From Macrostomum hystrix (lineage: Eukaryota; Platyhelminthes; Macrostomidae), in assembly GCA_950097015.1 (NCBI GenBank), contig CATNEN010000033.1, positions 930,001 to 994,000 of the forward strand: 64,000 bases of DNA, written 5' to 3'. The first letter of the stretch is position 1, and every line of letters begins with the position of its first letter. Under the pieces are notes generated by a model, which saw only the letters and a list, made by a program, of their open reading frames with translations, was not told the DNA's origin and ran no database searches. Below are positions 1 through 11,727 of this stretch, in pieces. A program made the translations under genes and the position numbers.

Positions 1-175
1 TGTAGATTGTGAATATGCAAATCTGTAGATTGTGAATATGTAAATCTGTAGATCGTGAAAATGTAAATCTGTAGATTGTGAATTTGTAGATCTGCAGATT
101 GTGAATATGCAAATCTGTAGATGGTGAATATGAAAATCTGTAGATTGCGAATTTGTAGATTTGTAGATATTTACC
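1..175. repeat. Minisatellite, ~22-23 bp unit, cut by the window edge
   Basis: Imperfect copies of a unit reading roughly tgtagattgtgaatatgcaa follow one another from the first base, about seven in all, decaying after position 170. It lies 3' of the minus-strand gene that ends at 1281. The stretch 176-1280 is AT-rich and I see no gene in it. Confidence 0.8.
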
Positions 176-1280
176 AAGTATATATGTACGTCTACCATCT
201 ATGTACCATATGTATTGTATATAGATGCATAGATATTTAATTAATGAATAGATCCTATCCGTAAATTTTTATTAGTACGAGCCGTAGATCAACAGATTGC
301 AAAGCAGTAGATTTGTTATCTTAGCATTTTAATCTGTTACTCGTAATTGTTAATCTATCTCTACATTACGCTCGCATTAACTTTTTTAGCGTATGTACAA
401 CTCTCGCGTAAATGAAAAATAAAACATATAGAGAAATACAGAGAAATCCACTTTGAATTGTTCCTAGTGTATATAATTAATCACTACTATTTGTAGTTTT
501 GCAAACTATGACAATTATTATTTCACACCTCCTAAGTTTTGGCTATTCGGAACAATGGCCAATTTTTGAGAGAAAAAGCGAAATTATTTAAATTACGGGT
601 GTTTAATCGCATGAATCATGTCCTATGAATTATTCTATACTAAATAAATATTGCGTTCGTAATTACTGCACAGAGAATCAGAACAAGAATTGGATTAAAA
701 AAAGACTTGGCTAAACATCTTCAACATGCATAAGATTATTACTCGTATTTGCGCCAGAAGAAGCGTGGTTTTGGTCTCGCGTGCTTTAAAGAAACCTTCG
801 ATAGGACCAGCCAATCAGTGACGAGATAAAATTAGACAGAAAAGTTACAACCATATAGCGATGGGCTATACACTAATAACGATCCCCAGACCAACCAATC
901 AGAGACGGAGAAGGGTTAGAGCTACACAAAGGGTTAGATAATAGCAAAGATACAGCCGCGGTGGTGCAGCCAAAAATAAAATAAGGCAGCGCTCACACAC
1001 TGATAAATGATTTAATTATACGAAAATTCGATACACAGATAAAATTTGCCGAATCAATATTAATTTTACAAAAATTGAAAGGGTCAAACTAGCAATTGGA
1101 CTTAAAAAAGCCAATCGGAAAACACTCAGATAGATTTACCCCAGCCTAAGATGTAACCCTCGATGTAGAAAGATAGTCTTTCTTTATCAGCTTATAGGAC
1201 TCCACTCTCGAGAGACAGATCTGACAGCCAATCAAAAATTAGAGAAGGGTAGAAGGGAAATAAGGGGATCCGACAGCCAA

Positions 1281-4200
1281 TCAGACCAACGCTCCCTGGA
1301 GCAGATAGAGAGAATCGCGCGTGGTGGCCAATATTCCAATTGACTCTTCCTGGTGCTGCTGCTGCTGTTGTTTTTCAGGGCTTCCATGAGCAGCAGCTGG
1401 GCAGCAGCAAAGGCTGGTGAAGAACTGACCACCGTCGGACACCGGATGGGTTAGGGCAGTGCAGGCCAGCTGCTGTTTCTGGGCAAGGCAGAGGCAGAGG
1501 ATGTTGCCCTGCTCCCTGCTCAGCATCAGCAGCCGCTCCGGCTGGTTGGCGCCGGTTGATGATGGCACGGCCAGGAGGCGGCCGGGCCTGACCCGGTCCA
1601 GCTTCCAGCTGCTGACCTTCAGCCAGGATTTTGCGCTCGGCGGCGGCTGCTGGGGTTCCTGCGAGTTCAATGTGCAGATGGCAGCAAGCATATTACTCAA
1701 TGCTTCATTTTCATAATACCGCACTGCTTTTTTGGAATCTGTTCAGCGATTGGGTCGGCATATTAAAGTTCCCAAAGCCTGACGTATACAGCTGTCATTT
1801 TTTTGTATGTCTGATGATGAACTAGCAATAAAAACATAATTTATTAACATCGGTGATTCTTTCTTATCTATATTTTTAATTATAAACTTCTAATCGCCAA
1901 GGGTAATTTTTCTCCCTTTGTTTTCTCATTGGTTAAAAAAGATAACGTGCGCTACTCATAGTAGAGGAATTGTCCACATGTCGTCTAATTTTGTTAATTT
2001 GCGGAAAAATTGTCATTTTGAACAGAAAGATAAGACCGCGCCCTCGCTCCACTCGCCTGCTTCTCCGGCTGCGGCGGGCGCAGAGGAAACGACAACAGGC
2101 GATGGCGGTGGGGCTGTCCGTCAGGCGGAAGCTGCTCGGTGGCCACCCAGCAGGTGTTGGCGCCGGGCATGCAGGCCACAAAGTCCGGCCTGTAGACGCT
2201 GCCGCCGCCGAGTTGAATTTTGAACAGTTTCCGGCGGAAGTCGGCGCTCATGCGAAACACCTGCGCCTCGGCTGGTGGCGACTGGCTGGCCACCACCAGC
2301 TCGCCTTCTGCGTCCACGTCAAAGCCGAGGAATTTCGGGTACGGCAGCTCCTTGGAAACCTGAAGGCAGGTGGAAAGTGTCACAGTTGATTGTGTCTAAC
2401 AGCTGAGTGTGTCTAACAGCTGATTGTGTCTAACAGCTGATTGTGTCTAACAGCTGATTGTGTCTAACAGCTGACTGTGTCTAACAGCTGACTGTGTCTA
2501 ATAGCTGATTGTGTCTAACAGCTGATTGTGTCTAACAGCTGATTGTGTCTAACAGCTGACTGTGTCTAACAGCTGACTGTGTCTAACAGCTGACTGTGTC
2601 TAACAGCTGACTGTGTCTAACAGCTGACTGTGTCTAACAGCTGACTGTGTCTAACAGCTGACTGTGTCTAATAGCTGATTGTGTCTAACAGCTGATTGTG
2701 TCTAACAGCTGATTGTGTCTAACAGCTGACTGTGTCTAACAGCTGACTGTGTCTAATAGCTGATTGTGTCTAACAGCTGATTGTGTCTAACAGCTGATTG
2801 TGTCTAACAGCAAAAATGCAATGCTTGACATGTTATACCTAAGAAACTCTCAGGGATGCTAAAGCAATGTTGTTTACGGTTAAAAGTGAATTCAAATTTT
2901 GTTTAGTTCAATTTTTTCTTGCAGTTACTAAAGTACGCCTGGATTTTTCGTTGGAGGCATCGATCTATTTGGCGAAGGCAAAATGCGGACAAGCCTATGC
3001 CCCTAGGGGCTGATGAGATGAAACAGTAAGGTTTATTTCTCCTTTAAAAAATGTCCACTTATGTCACACGACTTTCGGCATGGAGGAAGTTTATTGCTTT
3101 TTAATAGAAATTTTCCGATTCTTGCATGCATTGGTCGCGTCAGGAAATGCCAATTCTAACTGTGCCATTTCCCCCTTGCTCTTAAGGGCGAATTAGGCCT
3201 GAATTTGAAACCAATGTTGCTATGGCAACATTATTTCTCTCAATTAATTTCAGCTTCTTTCTAATCTCCGACTATCGACACTCTAAATCAACCATCTCAC
3301 TCTCCTTCTCCCTCACACTCTCTCTCCTTCTCACTCTCTTCTTCTCGCTCTCTCTCCTTCTAACTCTCTTCTTCTCGCTCTCTCTCCTTCTAACTCTCTC
3401 TCCTTCACCCTCTCTCTCCTTCACCCTCTCTCTCCATCACCCTCTCTCTCCTTCACCCTCTCTCTCCTTCACCCTCTCTCTCCTTCACCCTCTCTCTCCT
3501 TCACCCTCTCTCTCCTTCACCCTCTCTCTCCTTCACCCTCTCTCTCCTTCACCCTCTCTCTCCTTCACCCTCTCTCTCCATCACCCTCTCTCTCCTTCAC
3601 CCTCTCTCTCCTTCACCCTCTCACTCCTTCACCCTCTCTCTCCTTCACCCTCTCTCTTCTTCACCCTCTCTCTCCTTCACCCTCTCTCTCCTTCACCCTC
3701 TCTCTCCTTCACCCTCTCTCTCCATCACCCTCTCTCTTCTTCTCGCTCTCTCTCCTTCTAACTCTCTCTCCTTCACCCTCTCTCTCCATCACCCTCTCTC
3801 TCCTTCACCCTCTCTCTCCATCACCCTCTCTCTCCTTCACCCTCTCTCTCCTTCACCCTCTCTCTCCTTCACCCTCTCTCTCCTTCACCCTCTCTCTCCT
3901 TCACCCTCTCTCTCCTTCACCCTCTCTCTCCTTCACCCTCTCTCTCCTTCACCCTCTCTCTCCATCACCCTCTCTCTCCTTCACCCTCTCTCTCCTTCAC
4001 CCTCTCTCTCCATCACCCTCTCTCTCCTTCACCCTCTCTCTCCTTCACCCTCTCACTCCTTCTTCACCCTCTCTCTCCTTCACCCTCTCTCTCCTTCACC
4101 CTCTCTCTCCTTCACCCTCTCTCACTCTACCCCTCTATCTCTATTTTCCATCCTTCCTCCTCAGTCTTGCCCCCCTCTCCCTCCCCTTCATTCCTGCCCC

Positions 4201-7200
4201 AGTCCCCAGCCACACCCTAGCATTATTTGGCAGCCGTGCAGGCGTGATAGAACTCCATTTCCTGTGCCTAATCGAACTGAGACCAGCGAGATTTGCACTT
4301 GACCAAATCCGGGCAGGTTCTGATGATTGCTTTGTGAATTTGTAGATCTTCTGATGCAAGGATGGGTCAGCCTGTTACGCAATCAATATTCCTACGACCG
4401 ATAGTGAGGATCAGAATGCTTCAAAATATTCGCCAGTGTTGACTTTATAAATTTACATTTCCTTAAACACACTGCACATGAATCAGTCAGGACTATCAGG
4501 TTTCCCCAGTTTTTACAACTTTAGCATTTCACAAAACGGGGCTTCTGATCCCAAAGAAGTGACTCATAAATGGAATATCTTATTCTAGTAAGCCAGTGTG
4601 TAGCAGCAAATATTTAATTCAGAAATTGAATGTTTAGTCCTTTTATACAGCTACAGAATACTCAATGATTCTTCGCAAATTATTACAATGTATTTTTTTA
4701 GGGGTGAAATTTAGTTTTAATGCTACATTCACTATTCTTGCAAGCTTGATAACATCTTGATTATAGCAATATTTCAAAATATTTTTTCTAGGAAACACTG
4801 GTGGGATTTTCATGCAACATAACTCATTTGTCCAGTTATTACACACTGCCGTGTGTCAGTAAGTTTATAACAGTTATACAGAATGCTTGCAAAATATGAA
4901 TTCCCATTCCACTTATGTTTATGTATTCCCAGCTTTTTGTTCTGCCGACGGGTCTAGAATCTTTCTTTAGTTTACGTTAACCCAACCTCGGTCGAATATT
5001 GCCGACATTTTGCGTGTGCTGTGTTTAGGTGTCCCCAGACCTGGTACTACTATGAAGTTTCACTACCCCGAGGTGGGAATTCACTGCTTACATACATTTC
5101 GTTCATTATTTCATTATTTTTATCGTTCATTATCTCATTATTTTACAAAAATGAGAGGTTGTAGCCTAGTGGTTAGGGCGTCGGACTCACGACTTGAAGG
5201 TCGGGGGTTCGATTCCCGACTCCACTGAAACGATTTGTGTCCTTTAGCAAGACACTTAACTCTGGATTGCTTCAGTTCACCCAGCTGTTAAATGGGCACC
5301 AGCATTAGCTGGGATAATTGAAGGTGGGTGTGGCGTCCCCCCAGTCCGTGGACTGAACAGCTGTACGCAGTCCTTCAGATGCGCCGCGCAATAGCTGCGG
5401 CTGTGCTGTCGGCTGCACATCTGACCCTATTGGGGCAGGTGTAATAATAAAAATGAATAACATTTACGAAAAGCAAAAACTAAAAATTCTAACTATATGT
5501 TGCGAAAATCAGGATTTTTAAACTACTAATCATAACCACAGTTATCGACTACTAAAGTAAGTTTCAACTACTAAGAGCGCGATTGGCTGAAAACATCAAC
5601 AAACCAACTAACCCCACCAGGTTCATTGTCGGTTTAGCCTGTCTTGCAGCGCATACAATTTTTACCTTCCAACTCATTTCCAAGGGGTCGATCTGTTGAA
5701 CCATTGAAGGCATTTATCCGCAGGTTTATCTGCTCGGCTCTTCCGGCTTGTGCAAAAATAAAGTCACACTTCACTCACAGCTGTTCGCAGCTGACGTGGT
5801 CTGTGCAGCTCGTGACTCATTCTCACGAGGAGCAATGCAATCTATTTAACTCACACGAACACACATTCCTGTCTCTCCTATCCGTATAAGCAGGACCCAT
5901 TCATACACTGGAAAGCTTTGCACACACTTAATGAGGCACTTCCTGTACAATAAACGCTCTTGTCCTCAATATTTTCTACGATATTTAATATTCAGTTGAC
6001 ACGCGTTACCATGGTGACGGGTGTTGACGTTTTTGAGTTGAAGAGGAGCTTTGCCCCCAAGTCAGATTTGGGGGAGTTCTTGAGCAATTTGAGAAGCCCG
6101 CGTGTGAGGCTGCATGCGGAGTACACATTTAGAAACTGCTTTAGAACCATGGGCCATTCTTAGATGATGCTTCTGTTCAGACTTACCCTCATAGCCTGTG
6201 TGAGTTACTTCGAAACAAATGCCTTATAATAACATGAATTACTCTGCAATTCACTCTACGGGCATTAGCTGCATTTCACAGGGTACCACTTTGTCTTCAT
6301 TTTCCTACCGGCTGATGTTTATTTGCTGCTGTTGCTTTCTCCCAACGTGTCACGTCTCATCTCCTTTTTATATTTTTTCTCTCAGACTCTCTGTCTCTCT
6401 GTCTGTGTCTCTGTTTCTGTCTCTGTCTCTGTCTCTCTGTCTCTGTCTCTGTCTCTGTCTCTGTCTCTGTCTCTGTCTCTGTCTCTGTCTCTGTCTCTGT
6501 CTCCGTCTCTCTGTCTCTGTCTCTGTCTCTGTCTCTGTCTCTGTCTCTGTCTCTGTCTCTGTCTCTGTCCTGTCTCTGTCTCTGTCTCTCTGTCTCTGTC
6601 TCTCAGACTGTCTCTCTGTCTCTGTCTCTGTCTCTGTCTCTGTCTCTGTCTCTGTCTCTCAGACTGTCTCTCTGTCTCTGTCTCTCAGACTGTCTCTCTG
6701 TCTCGTCTCTCAGTCTCTCTGTCTCTCAGTCTCTCTGTCTCTGTCTCTGTCTCTCTGTCTCTGTCTCTCAGACTGTCTCTCTGTCTCGTCTCTCAGTCTC
6801 TCTCCCTCTCAGTCTCTCTCCCTCTCAGTCTCTCTCCCTCTCAGTCTCTCTCCCTCTCAGTCTCTCTCCCTCTCAGTCTCTCTCCCTCTCAGTCTCTCTC
6901 CCTCTCAGTCTCTGTCCCTCTCAGTCTCTCTCCCTCTCAGTCTCTCTCCCTCTCAGTCTCTCTCCCTCTCAGTCTCTCTCCCTCTCAGTCTCTCTCCCTC
7001 TCTGTCTCTCTCTCCCTCTCAGTCTCTCTTTCTCTTTGTCTCTCTGTCTCTGAATCAGTCGACCTGTCTCTCTATTTTTGCTAGTCTCTTGTCTCCCCTG
7101 TCCCAACTAAAAGTCAATACTTATTAACTTGAAGTACATGGCGAGTCTGCGCGGTCTCTGAGAGCAAAGCCAGGCCATGCCACAGCGAGAGTAGAGAACA

Positions 7201-9268
7201 CGGACTTATTGAAAATAGCACGAATGATAATCATAATTATATGTAGTACCGAAAGGAAGGGCCATGACCACTACTGAGAGAGTTCATATTGTTGATTAAT
7301 TAACTGCCATCATACTCAGAGCAATCAGCGGCAGGACTTGAGGCCGCAGAAAATGTCACACTGGTTTGCAAAGAATAACTCATAAATATATTGGTGGGCT
7401 GGGCCAAGTCAAGCTTTGCTAATCACTCACATTTATCAGCTCTTCCAAAACATAAAAATTAATGTACTCCGTTTGCTAGTTAGCTCTTGTTTTGACATTT
7501 GCTCCATCCAACTACAAGCTGTTCAGTCCATGCAGATTTAACCGTTTTGCTAAAGGACACAAATTGTTCCAGTGGACTCGGGAATCGAACCCTCGACCGT
7601 GAGGGCAATGCTCTAACCACTAGGCTACAATCCCTTAGAATTGCATATTTTTTACTTTCCAATTTCGCATAATTGTTGAGTCTGAAAAAGCGTAGCAATC
7701 CTATTTGCTTTCAATTCAAATTTCTCTGCTTTTTTCCTTCAAAGCAGAGAGTTGATTTCCTACAGTTAAGTAAAGTTGGGCAGAGATCAGATCCTAAAGC
7801 CACTTTCTAATCCATAACACAGGCTGTTGTCTTGACTACTCGGTTTGAGCTTAACAATAAATGTCTCTTCCCTAGCGCAGTTGAGTTCCTAAGAGGATTA
7901 GCAAGGGAAAGCAGGAGAGTTGAGGCCCGGAAAATTGATCGGCGGGAACTCTCTTCCACCGCCAAGCTCTCGAAATTTGTAACGTTCATTAGAAGCCCAG
8001 GTGTGGTCACGCACACGTCTAGCGAGGTTTGGTGTAGATCATTTGGCGGGGGGTAGGCACACCTGTTGCATGGCGCAGCTTTCTCCCATGGTCACTGCTG
8101 GATAATGAAAAATATATTTGCAAGAGGCACTGGCACATTATTTGGTGGCAGTACACCGTCAGCCAGCGATGAGGCAATTCTACCCATTCCGCTGACTCCT
8201 GAAACTTGACTTTCTCATCGTCAGGCAGTGGAGGTTGGCCCTCAAGGGCGCAAATGGCACGACAAGAAGGCCCCCAAACAAGAAGGCCTCGCCGCGGAAT
8301 CGAGCTCAGGGACCTTGGTGCGAGAGGCAAACGCGTTAGACCGCTCTGCCACTCACCCATCAAACCGCAAAATAGAATAGATAGAATAGTTAGAATAGAA
8401 TAGATAGAATAGTTAGAGAAGGCCGGAACAGACGAAGGCTCACCAGCAGCGGCCGACCATCGAGGTCGCATCTGGCAATCACGCAGCCCTTCTTGACTCC
8501 TCCGCCGCTGGCTCCGGCGGCGCCAGGCCTGACAACGCAGCCGCTGACGTACAGGTGCTCGCCGCGCACCTTCAAGTCGGCGATCGGCTTCAGCCGGGCT
8601 CCGCCGCGCAGCGGGCCGACTTCAATAACGCGACAACCGCGCGGCGATCGCATCGACGCCTGCGCCAGCTGCAGGCGAAGGATGCAGGGCGAGTCGGCGA
8701 AAGCCAGGAACACGTAACCGCCAAGCGTCGACACGGCGACATGGGCGAGCTCGCAGCCGGCCAGCTCGCGCAGTCGGCTGGTGTCGTCGATGTCGGATTC
8801 CATGGAGCACAGGCTGGCCACATCGAGCAGCTTGAGCAGGCGCGGGCCGCAGCCGCCGCCGCTGAGCACGCTGGTAGCTGAGTCTCCGCCTTCGTTCTCC
8901 TGATGCGACGCCAGCAGCGGCTGTCGGTCCTGCTTCGCCGGCTGCTGATGCCGCGACTCCGAGTCTCCGCTGACCGGAATGTACACGCTCATGATGTCGC
9001 TGAATCGCTTGAAACTCTGCCGGCCTCGCGTCCTTCGATGGCGCACAACGGCGGCCGTCTGGCCCCCCTCACCGTCGGCATCTCCGTCCGCCTCCACCGG
9101 GCCAGCGTCGCCCAGTCGCACAGTCTGCTGCTCCACCGGCGACAACAGCTCCGAGATGGTCGGCGTGGCACCGCCAACGCCAACGGCTGATGAGGATCCC
9201 TCCACGTGCTGCTCGCGCTGATGTGGCAGCGAAAGTGGCGCTAGCTTCGGCTTGCCTTCTGCTGGCAT
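1281..9268 (-). CDS. Unrecognised protein, probable beta-propeller (three exons)
   Basis: I read three exons on the minus strand: 9268-8444 (275 codons, phase 0 at a good gtgagc donor), 2359 to about 2024, and 1658-1281 ending in TGA. About 512 residues. The first ~150 residues are low-complexity and probably disordered. From exon 1's second half onward, short hydrophobic strands alternate with turns (YVFLAFADSPCILRLQL; EHLYVSGCV; FLGFDVDAEGELVVAS; TCWVATEQL; ERLLMLSREQGNILCL), which looks like blades of an NHL- or WD-like beta-propeller. That is inference from pattern only; I cannot name a family. The ATG at 9266-9268 opens the long GC-rich frame. The acceptors (cag at 2360-2362 and 1659-1661) are clear and phases match, but the donor of exon 2 is weak (TCT then gttcaa), so its 3' limit is uncertain. 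A poly-Gln/His run sits near the C terminus. The 6.1 kb intron 1 holds most of the local repeats. Confidence 0.6.
2386..2811. repeat. 17-bp minisatellite with a CAGCTG in every unit
   Basis: About 25 copies of tgtctaacagctgattg, with a T/C variant (gatt or gact) and a few taatag variants. It lies in intron 1 of the minus-strand gene, ending only about 25 bases from the exon 2 acceptor at 2360. Each unit contains the E-box palindrome CAGCTG. 2812-3290 shows nothing recognisable. Confidence 0.9.
3290..4135. repeat. 16-bp pyrimidine minisatellite (CTCTCTCTCCTTCACC)n
   Basis: Roughly 50 copies of a pure-pyrimidine unit apart from one adenine per copy, with ccatcacc and cttctcgc variants. The strand is strongly asymmetric (C/T on top). 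A 179-residue open frame here is only the translation of the repeat. 4136-5150 is AT-rich intron without a visible feature. Confidence 0.9.
5152..5460 (+). mobile_element. tRNA-derived SINE with conserved central domain (V-SINE-like), SINE1
   Basis: The head at 5153-5226 is tRNA-like, with an A box (tagcctagtgg) and a perfect B box (ggttcgattcc, 5206-5216). It is followed by a stretch containing tgtcctttagcaagacactt (from 5238), which resembles the conserved central domain of V-SINEs as I know it from other animals. The 3' part includes the motif around gtccgtggactgaacagctg and ends in an A-rich tail near 5455. A minus-strand copy lies at 7525-7638 and a tail fragment at 62248-62312. 5461-6370 shows no other feature. 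Confidence 0.75.
6375..7065. repeat. Pyrimidine-rich array: (TCTCTG)n then 16-bp tctctctccctctcag units
   Basis: The left part is nearly pure tctctg hexamers. From about 6790 the array changes to a 16-bp unit tctctctccctctcag in 14-16 copies. The top strand is almost all pyrimidine. Open frames of 253 and 302 codons here are repeat translations (Leu/Ser/Val/Cys only) and not genes. Confidence 0.9.
7525..7638 (-). mobile_element. SINE1 copy, 3'-truncated
   Basis: Read on the minus strand, this repeats the head of the element at 5152: A box gtagcctagtggttag, B box gggttcgattcc, then the start of the central domain (tgtcctttagcaaaa), where similarity stops. It lies antisense to the 5152 copy inside the same intron. 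7066-7524 and 7639-8160 show nothing else I can name. Confidence 0.75.
8160..8375 (-). mobile_element. Second tRNA-derived SINE family (SINE2), tRNA-Leu-like head
   Basis: On the minus strand the element begins near 8370 with a tRNA-Leu-like A box (gtggcagagcggtctaac) and a B-box-like gctcgattcc about 50 bases on. It runs to a tail containing gccagcgatgaggcaattct. The same body recurs at 17130-17283, 46730-46930, 52080-52345 and 61617-61850, and the head on the plus strand at about 49225-49345, so this is a dispersed family. A gaatagatagaatagttaga microsatellite follows at 8377-8416, next to the exon 1 donor. Confidence 0.7.
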
Positions 9269-9616
9269 CGTCTCAGTGTCTCAGATCTGGCAGTGGTATA
9301 GGCCTCTCCGCTGCCTGACCTGGTCCTATAAATTGTTCTTTCTCTGCTCGCCTCGCCACTCACCCGCCTCACTCCCGACTCCCTCCATCGGCGCAGGCAG
9401 GTCTCGCGCGGTTGGTCAGCCTTGGAGGAGCCGCACACCACACTCCATATTCACACCAGGCTTGCACGGACTGATTGACTGTACATCCAGCCCATTCACC
9501 TCCCCCTAAAACTGCTCCCTTATTTCTCTTCTTCCCTTGGCCTATTGTCCATTCTTTTTTGTTTTGTGATATCCCTATTTGATCCGAAAAAAATTAGCAG
9601 ACAAAGCGCACAGCCT
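9269..9616. other. Upstream region of the beta-propeller gene
   Basis: Sequence 5' of the ATG at 9268. It is moderately GC-rich near the gene and then pyrimidine-rich. No TATA box or other core promoter motif stands out. The array at 9617 begins 350 bases from the start codon. Confidence 0.4.
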
Positions 9617-10385
9617 GATCTACCCACAGCCTCCCATATCTACCCACAGCCTCCCATATCTACCCACAGCCTGCCAAATCTACCCACAGCCTCCCATATC
9701 TACCCACAGCCTGCCAAATCTACCCACAGCCTCCCATATCTACCCACAGCCTGCCAAATCTACCCACAGCCTCCCATATCTACCCACAGCCTGCCAAATC
9801 TACCCACAGCCTCCCATATCTACCCACAGCCTGCAAATCTACCCACAGCCTCCCATATCTACCCACAGCCTGCCAAATCTACCCACAGCCTCCCATATCT
9901 ACCCACAGCCTGCCAAATCTACCCACAGCCTCCAATATCTACCCACAGCCTCCAATATCTACCCACAGCCTCCAATATCTACCCACAGCCTCCAATATCT
10001 ACCCACAGCCTCCCATATCTACCCACAGCCTGCCATATCTACCCACAGCCTGCCATATCTACCCACAGCCTACCATATCTACCCACAGCCTGCCATATCT
10101 ACCCACAGCCTCCCATATCTACCCACAGCCTGCCAAATCTACCCACAGCCTCCCATATCTACCCACAGCCTGCCAAATCTACCCACAGCCTCCAATATCT
10201 ACCCACAGCCTCCAATATCTACCCACAGCCTCCCATATCTACCCACAGCCTGCCATATCTACCCACAGCCTGCCATATCTACCCACAGCCTACCATATCT
10301 ACCCACAGCCTGCCATATCTACCCACAGCCTGCCATATCTACCCACAGCCTGCCATATCTACCCACAGCCTGCCATATCTGCCTC
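9617..10385. repeat. 20-bp minisatellite with higher-order order of variants
   Basis: About 38 copies of ctacccacagcctcccatat. Four variants differ in the last third: cctcccata, cctgccaaa, cctccaata and cctaccata. In the first third cccata and gccaaa alternate as a dimer. Later a run of the form gccaaa, ccaata (several), cccata, gccata, gccata, taccata, gccata occurs twice (about 9900-10090 and 10160-10320). One copy near 9834 lacks a base. Open frames of 272 and 346 codons are repeat translations. 10386-11227 holds nothing recognisable. Confidence 0.9.
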
Positions 10386-11227
10386 AAATCTTATTAAATC
10401 TACTCACAGCCTACGGTTTACCACAGTTTACCACAGTCTCCAATATTCGTTCGATATCTAACGAAAAGCCCTACGATGTCGTGTCTCGTGATCGACAACC
10501 GTTCGGCATCACCGGGAAAAGGCTCCCATCAAACATGAGTCTCCATATGCACAAGCTGAGCATTGGTTCAGGCATTTGTAAATAAACAAAAATCCCAATT
10601 TTATAACGTCTAGCACGCGTGCCAGCAACAACAACAGCTATAAAATTTTGCAAAAAGACTGCAACTATTCTAAAATATGAGTATCGAAAGCATTTTTTCC
10701 GATCTGAATTCAGAAATTCTAGCAGTTATAGGGCATGGTATATCCTAATTGCACTGTCGCATTCTCTCGTCTCTCTTACTCGAAATTTCTTGGAAAATAT
10801 CAGATTTCACTACTATTGAATGTCGCACGGTTCTGTTTAACACTATAATGCTGCGCATATGTAAGCCGCCTTTTCAAATAGGTGGAGCAAAATGTTATTT
10901 TTCTCGGAGTCTTTTTGCGCCGAATCAACCGAGAAAAAACACCGGTTTTCTGGCTTGATTAATCAAATTCTGGCTATTCTGGCTATAGGCACAACTGATG
11001 GGGTAATTAGTTTATTAACGAAAGAAAATTGCCTTTTGTTCAAACTGAACTTAGCTCGCAAGAAAAAAGAGGTGACCAACGCAAAAAACTAAAAGTTGTT
11101 CATATTCTTAAATTTTTTCTTTCGCCGTTCGAATATCACGGGAATAGTAATTAGCAGAGTTTTATTATCGAAAGTTGGTTAATGTAAAAAGTATGAAAAG
11201 CACTGGTTCAATTTAGTCCAAATTTAA

Positions 11228-11727
11228 CCAAGAACCCTTAACCAAGAACCCTTAACCAAGAACCCTTAACCAAGAACCCTTAACCAAGAACCCTTAACCA
11301 AGAACCCTTAACCAAGAACCCTTAACCAAGAACCCTTAACCAAGAACCCTTAACCAAGAACCCTTAACCAAGAACCCTTAACCAAGAACCCTTAACCAAG
11401 AACCCTTAACCAAGAACCCTTAACCAAGAACCCTTAACCAAGAACCCTTAACCAAGAACCCTTAACCAAGAACCCTTAACCAAGAACCCTTAACCAAGAA
11501 CCCTTAACCAAGAACCCTTAACCAAGAACCCTTAACCAAGAACCCTTAACCAAGAACCCTTAACCAAGAACCCCTTGACCAAGAACCCTTAACCAAGAAC
11601 TCTTAACCAAGAACTCTTAACCAAGAACCCCTTAACCAAGAACCCTAAGAACCCTTAACCAAGAACCCTTAACCAAGAACCCCTTGACCAAGAACCCTTA
11701 ACCAAGAACCCTAAGAACCCTTAACCC
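11228..11727. repeat. 14-bp minisatellite (AACCCTTAACCAAG)n
   Basis: About 35 copies, perfect by eye to 11570 and then decaying with extra C and gap variants. The unit contains CCCTTAA, which is like but not equal to the CCCTAA telomere repeat, and the rest of the unit does not fit telomeric DNA. Confidence 0.9.

Noticed and set aside
5153-5226. A functional tRNA gene
   Set aside because: A and B boxes are good, but the sequence runs straight into a SINE core and tail and recurs at 7560-7638; it is a SINE head.
6219-7127. Open frames of 253 and 302 codons (Leu/Ser/Val/Cys)
   Set aside because: Direct translation of a tctctg/tctctccc pyrimidine array; no non-repeat sequence of gene quality on either side.
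9545-10585. Open frames of 272 and 346 codons (STHSLPYLPTA repeats)
   Set aside because: A 20-bp repeat without stops in the plus frames reads as the same peptide in each; flanks are not exon-like.
11228-11727. Interstitial telomere repeat
   Set aside because: The unit AACCCTTAACCAAG has CCCTTAA, not CCCTAA, and a non-telomeric remainder.
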